From Eutrigla gurnardus (Eukaryota; Chordata; Actinopteri; Perciformes; Triglidae): a stretch of 64,000 bases of DNA. The first letter of the stretch is position 1, and each line of letters begins with the position of its first letter. Made by a program: the position numbers and the translations under genes. The stretch lies in the NCBI GenBank assembly GCA_963514095.1, contig OY741281.1, forward strand, positions 11,850,028 through 11,914,027. Reading direction: 5' to 3'. Under the pieces are notes generated by a model that saw only the letters and a program-made list of their open reading frames with translations, was not told the DNA's origin and ran no database searches. Shown in pieces: positions 27,372-38,542 of the stretch.

Positions 27372-29013
27372 AAGAGGGAGGGAGGGAGAGGGAACAAGTG
27401 CGAGGGAAGAAAGGGAGAGAAAGACTGCATTAATAGTTTCTGAATATATGCATCTATAAGCACAAAGCACCAGCAAACATTCAAGAGAAGAAACACAATA
27501 AAGTTGTCTTGTTGCAGCAAATCTCCGAGAGAAAGAAACACAAGAAGCCAAAGAAAGTGGAAACACATGCAGTTTTGCCAACAGTTGTAGCACGTTGGTG
27601 TATTCTCAGAAATGAGAAGTGTGCGTGGGCGTGTGGTGTTTTTACCTGAGACACCCAGTAGCATTGCGCAGCACCTGCGAGGTATGAAGATGGAGCTTGC
27701 GGTCATCATGGTGATTGGGGGAGGAGTCCCAGTTAGAGTGCGGTATGATGACGCTATTGGTCAGAACGGCCAGGGCGTCCTGGATGATTGGCATCTTGAG
27801 AGCGTCACACGACGAGAGGTTCCATAACACACCTGCGCACACACACACACACACACACACACACCCAGAGAGAGAGAGAGAAAGAACAAGCACACAGTTT
27901 AATAACATAGCTCTATGTGCATTAGTTTATCATCAAAATTAAAACAAGTGTTATTGATGAACCAAAGTTATGCAGTTAACGATTAATTGATGTACCGGCT
28001 CATTTTCACAATGAAAAATAGTGAATTCATTGCATTAGTCATCAGTCAAGACTGTTCATTTTCATTTGCCAACAGAGGATTATTATTTTCCAAATAATGC
28101 CCATAAAGTATAAACCCAGTCTTTGTTTGTTCTGGCAACATAATTATTAAGCATGTGAAACTCATCACAAGACAAAAACACCTCTACTATTCTGCCGTAT
28201 GACAATTTAAATGTGCTGGCAACAATGCTTATAATGCAGATAAACCAGGACTATTATACCTATTTGAAAGAAAATAACCTTCATGATATAGTCATGTTAT
28301 TCATTTCAGATCATCCCCCACAGTGCACAGCATGATGAATGCCTTTTTAACAATATTTCCGTTAAAATGCTCCTGTAAAATCTGTGTTCACTTTTCCACT
28401 TTGCTTTTTCATCTCTTCCTTCTCTCTGTCAGCTTTCCACATGTCATTCACACCCATATATTTTATGACATTTTAAAGCAAATAACGGTTCCATTAACCT
28501 GTCAGCGATGGAAACACATGGTTGTTATTCATAAGGTCAGTGTTGTTTGAGTCTCTCCTTCTGATTTGAGGTTTAAAAATTCAAAACAAGCCAAAACTTT
28601 TTAACCTTCTGCTTACTTGTACTAATATCAGCCAGATCTTTTTTTTGCTGCACCAGAACAACCCACAAAAATGACTCCTTTTGAGAATGCCGCACACTCT
28701 TTTATTGTGGACTCTACAATCTAACGTATAACTTGTGATATCTAAGGAAATTAATTCATTTGTTGGTCCAGGCAGAATGCCAACTGTCCAGCAACTGCAT
28801 AATGTATCGCATGAACACAAGCGCAGTTTATATACACAAACACACCCTAAGCAGATGCAGAGATATACAGTCGACGTCTGCAGCCGGACGCACATGAGTT
28901 GGCAGAAAAACTTGCAAGTTTGTGTGTACGCAAGGATACTCTCAATCACCTGCAAGGACAAACATACTGTACACGCAGTCACATGCATGTCACTGTAATC
29001 ACATACAGTGTGT

Positions 29014-29103
<90 letters not shown>

Positions 29104-29197
29104 GCATTTTCCTTCTTCTTGTCAGATGGAATACCAGATGCCTCTGCGCAGACGGGTGACAGCACTAGCCTTGTTGGTTAGCTGTGACACACTAGAA

Positions 29198-29274
<77 letters not shown>

Positions 29275-31348
29275 CTTCATCAGTATTCTCCCATTCTACA
29301 TATGTTAATTAGTCCCTGCTGCTTGCGCTGGTCAACCCTACCGAGAGGGCAAGAGATACAAAAAACTGATATAGTTACAACCAATAAGACACAAATGTGT
29401 GAAACAGAGGGTGACAGAGATGAAAGACATGGAAATAGAAAATTAATGAGTGGGGAAGAGAGCTGGAGGAGCTGAGTGATGGTTTAGGGAGACAGGAACA
29501 GATTGAGACGACGGCGGGGACATGCGACTCGTTTTTTAATATGACAAACTATAAAAAGCCGCGGTGTTGAAGGTCACCATCTCTCATGTATTTGGTGTCA
29601 GACTCCAGATGTCCCAGGTCCCAGTTGACAGATGTCACTTATTCGCAGTTACCACACAAATAGAATATGGTCACAACTCCAGACACTAAGTGCTCTGCAC
29701 GCAATGGTCCGTGTTCAGAGAGGCTGTCAGTCGGCTAAAGGATGTGCCGTCCACCACACAATGTGCCCAATCTAATTACTTGTTAGATGTGAATGTAAAT
29801 GAAACGGAGTGCACAGTGGGGATTATGAATGCTGTCCGTCACCTGAAACGACACCATTTGAGGCAGGACACTGACGGGTCGAATTGGCAAAGAATGGATC
29901 GCTGCCACTGACGGCACCGTGAACTGTGCATGACTGCTAACCGCTGTCCGCCCCATCTCAGGGTCCAATTCAGGAGAGATAATGCGCTAATGATGTTACA
30001 GCAGAGGCACAGCAGAGTTTTGCAGCTGATTACAATTGCAGGGGGAAGGAATCATGTGTTTAGTGGCTTTAATAATAACCTTATATTTTTTTTTCTCCTT
30101 GTGTATTTTCAGAAATGACATGTAGGGAAGCGATATTCATTTATTTTTCATGACACTACCGTCCTTGCATCCCAAAATAAATGAGTTGTTATGACTATGC
30201 CTGGCTACAATCACTGCTTCCATGATCACTGGAAAGTCTGGGCATGACACCCCTTATAGTCTAAATGTGCTTCAGCTACCACCAACTCTCTTAAGACGCT
30301 AATAATTTCATTGTAACCACTATTAAGGCTGATCTTTTGTGAATTGGACTGATTTTACAAAGAGGCTCATTTCCATAGAAAGGGGCCAATTCTGTGCCAA
30401 ATGAATACTTATTATCTAATTTAAACATTGCAAATAACACAGGAGCACTGAGATGCGATGTGCTTGGTGGTGCACTTCGAGCGCATTCACCCTTTGCTTC
30501 TTTTTGTCTTATTTGTGCAGGTTTAGCAGCTGCAGAAGCTACCAATGTTTTTGTAAATGTGTCCCTGAATTCCTAAAAGCTCCAGGGAGGCTGCTCTGTG
30601 GCAAAACCTGACCTCTGTAAAAAAAACAAAAAACAAAAACAAAAAAAACAATAATACAAAAATAAAATATTTCTATAATTTTTGAAAACATAAGAAAAAA
30701 AACTATAATAATAAAAAACAAAAACCTGAGGCATCTGAAAATAAAACTACTGAATGTGTTCAACTCTGCATAAGAGAACCAAATTAAAATGTATGCTAAA
30801 AAGAGAGTGGAGGAGAAATGGGCCAGGGCTGTGTCACAATGAATTAAGCCTCACATCACTGAAACACTGTCCACAAGTGTTGTGGAGTCAATGGGTGTTG
30901 ACTAGAAGCCAGTTTTATGAAGCCAACAGCAAATGCCAGACAAAGGGATGGGAGGCCAGGAAAAAGACAAGGAAGGGAAGTTAAAGGTTACACAACAAAA
31001 TGCAACGTTAGTGTTAGTTTCTAATTGTTTTTCTGAATAGGCTGCCAACTTCACACCTGGCCCATGGATGAAAACGAGCCTCACAGCTAATTCTGGCATT
31101 TTGTTAATCTGAAATAAATGCAAACATATCAGGATATCTCTATGTTTCCTGGTATCTCTTATGTGGAAGCTAAAAGTGCAACATCTGTGAGAAAAAAACA
31201 AACATGAAAGAGGAAACCAAAGGAAAATTAATGGGAGTCAAAGAGGGAGTGAAAAAGATGGAAGACAAAAAGACAAAAAAATGATGACCTTGTATGCTGT
31301 TTGTCAGCAATCAAGTGTTCACACTCATACGCTGTATGTGTGAGTGTG

Positions 31349-31395
<47 letters not shown>

Positions 31396-31548
31396 TTGGG
31401 AAAGTGGCAACATTTGCCTTTACTTTCACTAATCAGCCTTTTGTTTCACATCTCGACTCTCTTCTCCATTCCTCTCAATCTCTCTCCTCTCATGGGATCT
31501 TTTCAAAACCAAGGTAGCAGCTCAAACATCAACAAACACTCTCTCTCT

Positions 31549-31592
<44 letters not shown>

Positions 31593-31933
31593 CACAGATT
31601 ACACCCAGCGCCATGCATTTTGGGCAAAGCACTTCACTTATAGAACTCAGTGCTTTCAAACATCTCTTCCTCTCTTTCTTCCTGTGTCAGTCTATTTCTC
31701 AAGTGGTGTGTGTTGGCAGTGTGTGATTGCAATCACGTTAAAACAGCGTTGCCTCTGATGACGATAACCTGTCTTACACACAACAAACACACACGACCAT
31801 CCCCCCCCCACACACACAGGAGGGGAGGGTGTAAAGGAGGAAGTAAGAAACACAAAGGAATAGTCTTCTCACTGTTTTCTGGGGCAAGGACATTGTGTCT
31901 GCCACTGTCTCGCAGTGGCCAAATTCAAGGTTG

Positions 31934-32005
<72 letters not shown>

Positions 32006-35000
32006 ACAGATGTTCCCGCTCTAGAAACATAGATCTTAAATGCTTCGCTAAGCCCACTGTCCTCATGAGTGTAACATCAGGTGACCAACATTCAATGACA
32101 TCAAGCTACAGCCTTTGTGTGTGTGTGTGTGTGTGTATGTGCGCCTTGCCGTCCTCTCCCCCTGTCTCTCTCTTTCCCTTCCTCTTCTGACGAGTTCCCC
32201 TCAGATGCTTGAAGGACAGTTTTTAGGAGCAGGGTGGTTTGGGGGTAAATGGGAGAGATGATTGCATGAATTCATGAATAAATGAGAGTGTGACTTGTAA
32301 GGGGAGAGTGAGGCCTGCTAGGCCTCAAGTGGCAATGTTTTATTAAACAGCCTTCATCTGTGCGACTGTGTGAATTAGTTAGCCGCGGGGTCAGAACCTG
32401 GTGATGAGTAAAGACGACAAATTACATAGCTAATGTCGTCTGTGAAAATAAAATAAAAAAGGGAAATTTTGATTTTGGATAACATCATAGGCATGTTAAC
32501 AACCCAAGGGTCATCCAACTTTCAAAGCTGCTGTTGGCTTGTGGAAATCATTTTTCAGCACTAGACCAAGTCCTGTTTTGGGGGTAAATTGTCACTGCAT
32601 TATGCTGGGGGCGTCGTTCCAACCAGGGCCTCCCACAGAGAATACTGCAGGACACTAACAATTTAATAACGTAGTAGCAGCCAGTTGCAGAAGGTCGAAA
32701 GGTTACGCGCTTTGGCTTCAATTAAAATGGCTTTGGGAAATAGCAGTAGCGGGGTCATGGAGATTTGGACATCACACAGCGGGGATTCATGCATTATAGT
32801 TAAAGAAGGCAAAGTGAATCATTTTCCAGTTATGATGGGCAACAGTACTATTTCACTGTGTTTGTTTGTTTCTTAAATCATCAGATTGCAGGAACAGAAG
32901 TGTACATACTGTTCACTTCCTTTGCTTCTTGATGTTTTGAAGCCTCTAAGTCTCTACTAAATATATAATAATATATATAATAAAAAATAAGAATTATACG
33001 TTGAAGATTTTTGCACAAATGCCTGCATTTTGAAGACGTTCCTCAGCTGTTGCTTTCAGCCCAACTCACATTTCAGAGCAGACAGCAGCAGCAGCTGCAG
33101 CAGCAGGGTTATGCCATGGTCCACTGCTTCAAGGTGAGCCCACGAGTAAGGATAGCATCTCCTATTGACACCCAAAGCCTCTGCATCGACCAGACTTTGA
33201 CTGACAGGCCCGGAAGCCTTGACTTCGCCCTATCTACCTCATGCCTAGACCAAGGGAGCCAATAAAGCTCGTCTATATTTAAACCTCAGAACAGACAGGG
33301 AGATAGGGTAAATTGTTGAGGGAAGGTTTTTCCGGTCATACAAAAAAAAAAAAGGTATGCCCTGTCTCATTTCCCCAGACCTAAACAGATTCTTTAATCA
33401 CAGGGAATATGGAAGTGCTTTGGAGCTGACACTACAGAGGTAGTAATGAGGAGGTTGATTTGTTATGACTCAAGCACAACCACTTTTTTGAGTCCAGCAG
33501 TTGAAGATTGTGTCTATTGATGTATTTTGAGCATGCACCACTGCCCCTGATGGACCTCACCAACTGCTATTTGCTTGCTTTCAAATCATTTAGACACCAA
33601 TTAGTAATGAAGGTCAAGCTTTGAGAGGAATCTAATTTAGCATTTTAGATACAATGTCTACTTGGTATATATCACTGCAAAGGAGCTAATAAGGTTTTAT
33701 ATATATGTAAAGCAAGGTTAGCAGCTGTAGAGGCCGCCAATATTTTGGTGAATTTGCCCCTGAATTCCTAAAAGCTCCAGAGAGGCTGCTCTGCGGCTGA
33801 ACCTGACCTCTAACCAGCTAGTGTATATAAATAAAAATAAAATGTTTCTATAATTTTTGGAGACATAAGAAAAAAGAACTATAATAAAAAACAAAAACCC
33901 TGAGGCGTATGAAAATAAAACTACTGAATAGGAGAACCAAGTTAAAATGTATGCTAAAAAGATGGAGGTGGAGAAATGGGCCAAGGTGGAGAAATGGGCC
34001 AGGGCAGGTTGTATCACAATGAATTAGGCCTCACATCACTGAAACACTGTACACAAGTGCTGTGGGGTCACTGGGTGTTGACTAGAAGCCAGTTTTATGA
34101 TGCCAACAGCAGCACCAGCCTTGATGCCCTACAGTATACTGCACTAGTGTCAATCATAAAGACAAATGACAGACAAAGGGATGGGAGGCCAGGAAAAAGA
34201 CAAGGAAGGAGAAAACAATGAGAAAGAAACATGATTCACATTTGTTTCTTGAATATGAGACAACTTCACACCTGGCCAGGGACTACAGACGGAAACTATC
34301 CTCTTAATTCTGGGTTAATTGTGGTTTGTTATATATAGACATTGTCATAGTATTTGCAAAACTGGCCTGAGTTCCTACACACAGGCTCATCTGGTAGCTG
34401 CTCTTCTACAATCCAAAGCACTTTCAGAGAGTTTCATTCCAACAGCCCTTGGATTACAGATGTGAGACGAGGGGAAATTGAATTCAATTCAACATTTGTC
34501 TTGCCTTTTGCTTTCCAGTCAGTACACAGATCTCAATCAAACATCTTTCAACTGCTTTTTCCCCCCACCGAGACGATTCTCTTCTAAATATCTTTTCAAA
34601 CAAAACAAATTGTGGCCAAACCAACTGATAGCTCAAGCTGGAAACTGCTTTACAACCTGTCCAAGGAGGCCAACAAATACCAACCATTCAAATCAGCTCG
34701 CTGTAGTCGGCTATGTGGAGAACTATTTTTAACTTGACTTTTGTCTGCCTTTTGTTTTGCAGAGCTTTGTCATAGCAAAGTGTGTCATTTCTGGTTATGG
34801 TCTAAAGTTCATTTGAGACGGAGACCATGCCAATACAATGGAAGCACTGTATCACTGTGCACTGTGCACACATGCTACATATTCAGGTCTGCCCGCGAAC
34901 ACATTTCCTGGAGAAATGATCTGATGTCTTTTCATCAGAAATGGTGAAATGTCTACCAAATTTCTTCAAAAGGTGGTAGCCTGCCTCTAATCTTGCCTCT

Positions 35001-35919
35001 ACTTTTATTTACTTTTGAACTTTGGTTTGAAATGTTTTATTCATTGTTTTATTGATCCTATTTCAACCCTTAAAATGGATGGTTCTTTTGTGTTTGCTTT
35101 GTGTAGTTTTACCTTCTATTTGTTTGTATTTTAAAAGCGTGCTATATTATTATTATTATTATTACATTATTATTATCATTATTATTATCATTATTATTAT
35201 ACCCACACTCCATCACCATCCATTTTAAGTCTGCAAGCTTTTTGTTTGACGCACCTCCCTATTTTATGTTCTTGTTTATTTTTATTGACTTTTTGTCTGC
35301 ATCATAATTATTTTATTTTGTAAGTATGTTTCTTCTCTTTCTCATTCTGAGAGTTTGGGTTGGACATGGGAGGTGTTGTTTTATCTCTCTGTTTTAACAC
35401 AACGGTACTTCATATTTCTAAGTTGGAGAATAAAAATGATTACATTTTATTTTAACTGTGTCAAATGCCAATGTAGCATAAAAATCTTTTTGTACTGCTA
35501 ATAGAATTACAGAGTAATTATGACACATTTTAAAGTGGTGAATTAGAGCTCCAGCAAGGTGTTCTATGAGGCGAATTAAGAGAGACTTCAAAATATAGCT
35601 GTACTGACATGGCAGCAATTGAAATGTGGGATTCAAATTCATTCAATTCAAAGAACCAGAGTAAAGAGACAATAGGGTGAAGTCATGCATGACGCTGATT
35701 CACTGCCAGCCTGCTAAAGGGGATATAAACAGTTTCTCCAATCTGTCCTCTACTACATGCAACATTTTTATTTATTCATTTTTCTGTCCAACGTTCTCTA
35801 ATGTTAGTGTGTCAGTATTTAGGTGACAAAACTTCTGGCTGTCATTGTTGCAATGCGCCGGGTCTTCTTCTCCTCCGAGAGTGAGTGACCTATGAGTATG
35901 TGTCTGGGGATGAACGTTT

Positions 35920-35976
<57 letters not shown>

Positions 35977-36625
35977 AAGACGAACTTCGTCCCGCTGAGA
36001 AAAAATGGGGTCAGAAGTCAAATTGAACATGAAGGGGCCCCATCGACTTTATCTCTACGCTCTTTGTGTGCGAGAGTGCGCATGTGTGCTTTTGTGTGTG
36101 TTTCTGTTTGAACCTATATCTGTGTGTACATGAGTGAATGAGCGTGATTACACTTTATCTGGGAATGTCCAATCCTCTTGTACGTGCTCTCTTATCTCAG
36201 AACTAACCTGGTGCAACAAAAGTGGGATTTTGTCTGAGCAAAGAGCGGGAAACAATGGTGATACAAGTGAAGATACACGCGGTTCCAGCTCAGTGTGATG
36301 CAGGACACCGAACCGCAAAGAAGGGCAGAATGCTTGCGGATAAAAGAGAGGGAAGGATGAAAGGTGTGAAGAGGAGAGGGAGGAAAGAAGGAAAGTAGGA
36401 GAAATGACAAAAGAGGAGAGAAGATGTGAGACAAGAAGCGTCTCTCCCCTGTTTTGTCATGGGAGCTACATGCTCCCAACGCAGGTCACCGCTTCATTTA
36501 AATCACAGCAAACTCGTATTTATCCCACTTCTGTATGTCTGAGATGCTCGTTATTGCTTGAGTTACTTCATAGGTATCACAGATTCTGACCTTTAGACTG
36601 AATCCTCTGACACATACAGTATGGC

Positions 36626-36669
<44 letters not shown>

Positions 36670-37081
36670 GGTTCATCATTATTACCTGTCCTGAGGCTGT
36701 CGAGCCAATGTCATGCTGGGAAATAACTGTAGCTGAACGTTTAGATTACACATATGCTGGAGGTGGAGTACTGCAAGTGTGTGAGTGTGAACATCTGTGC
36801 GTCTGCGTTCAGCAGAGAGCGATGCAGTGCATGCGTTGGTGTACTAAAGGGCCTCTAGTAGAATATTAAATTCTTAGTACGAGGCATTTTGCAAAATACT
36901 TTTTGGGAGGAATGTAGATCAAATTATATCAGCTCGTGGAATGTCTGTTTGTTTAGGTGGGTGTTCAAATTTAATCCATACATCTTTTACCCACATACGT
37001 GTAAGCCTCCCTCTCCACAAAGAGTACATCTGAGTGTGTGTATGCATCCCTAAGTTTGTGTGTGTGTGGGTGTATGCACTG

Positions 37082-37115
<34 letters not shown>

Positions 37116-38004
37116 CTCAAGTGTACTGGCTAAGTTGAACTGCTCATGCCCTCCAGGTTAAGACAACTTTGACCAGTGATTGTAAATACACCACACTTGC
37201 TGGTGGCAACTTGAATGCTTCACTCACATTTTTTTGTGATCAGAGGCAGGCGCCCACGCAAAAAAAAAACCACACAGAGCCAAACTTTTACTGAATAACA
37301 ACTCAAACAGTTGAAAGAGAGGACATGTAACAAAACACTTGTTAAATTACGTTTAAAAGAAAGTATTGACTGTCTCGCTGCTTCCTATTTCCAGAAGTTA
37401 GGACTTACAGCCCTATTTGCCTGTTGAGAACTGTGATTGAATGTAAAATATCATTGAGGTGGATAAACGTTAAATAGTTTGGCATCTGAAGGAGCAAGAG
37501 AAGTACAGCCTTGGTTTCCTCATCGTGAAAAGAAACGCTTTGTGAAGAACATCCTTTCAGTGAAATTTCAATGTATAAATTCTCTAAGTTGTAAAACCAC
37601 TCAGCTAAAAACAACTACGAGCTGTCAAGGCCAGATGAAACTTGAATATAATGCAGCTACGTGTTTTTAAAAGTGTGTGCTTCTCGCTGGTACGTGTGTC
37701 TGCCTCCGGCATGTGAGTGCGAGAATGTAAGTATTCAAGTTTGAGGTTTTGAATTAAACTAAACAGAGTAATCAATGAAGCAGTCGTCTATAAAAATTCA
37801 CCGAATAAGAAGTATAAGCACAATTAGATAAACACATGAAATCAACTAGCAAGCGAAACAAAAAAAGACAGAAACATCATTTTTCTTTCTCCGTCTGAAA
37901 CATTCTTGCAATATAAGTGAATAAAATGACGCTAATTTGGTGAATTTGTGAGGGCATGGCAGCTTGACTGATCCTCCTATATAATTCCGTCCACATGTGC
38001 ATTA

Positions 38005-38058
<54 letters not shown>

Positions 38059-38497
38059 AGAAGAGTCTTCCTGAAGAATAACTGCAGCTACCAATGATAT
38101 AAATATATATGCAAGTGAGGTGAGGTGCTAGTTTGCCACGGCTACCGTACCTGTGACCAGCTCTCTGATTTCCACATCTCCCGTCTTTCTCAGCAGGCGG
38201 ACCAACGCAGGAATCCCACCGCAGTTCTTCAGAGCCACTTTGTTCTCATCGTTGGCCTTGCCGTACACCAGGTTCCTCAGGGCTCCGCAGGCGCTACGGT
38301 GAACCTCACTCATCCTGTGGTCCAGCAGGTCCACCAGCAGCTGGATGCCTCCCTGTCTGCGGATCTGAGCATCAAAAGAAACCATATCAATGTAAATTTT
38401 TTTTTATATAACGACCTTCCCATAGTGCACACTCCGTCAACAGAGGAATGTATGTGGTCAACAGTTGTCTGTACAGGTAGCTGCTCATGTGTGTACA

Positions 38498-38542
<45 letters not shown>

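Larger units (their letters stand above)
19278..27645 (-). other. ctnnd2 intron, 8368 bp
   Basis: Bounded by GTAAAA and TGTTGCAG on the transcript. It holds the 387-bp foldback at 23955-24341, a perfect-stem hairpin at 22316-22351, (AG)n runs at 21673 and 27318 and GT runs at 19311 and 22824. The stretches between are AT-rich and show no gene. Confidence 0.85.
27833..38150 (-). other. ctnnd2 intron, 10318 bp
   Basis: Bounded by GTACGG and the (CU)n(UG)n acceptor. It contains two related copies of a roughly 0.5-kb sequence (30518 and 33714), long CA arrays at 29015 and 29199, several further CA/GT arrays, an ATT repeat at 35145 and a CAG-rich exon-like segment at 33077-33133 on the plus strand. 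Confidence 0.85.

Noticed and set aside
27206..27709. 167-codon minus-strand open frame with an LSLSLS run
   Set aside because: It is the (GA)n array read through into part of a ctnnd2 exon in another frame.
28581..29165. 194-codon minus-strand open frame
   Set aside because: Its body is a CVCVCV translation of the CA array at 29015-29102; no other coding signal.
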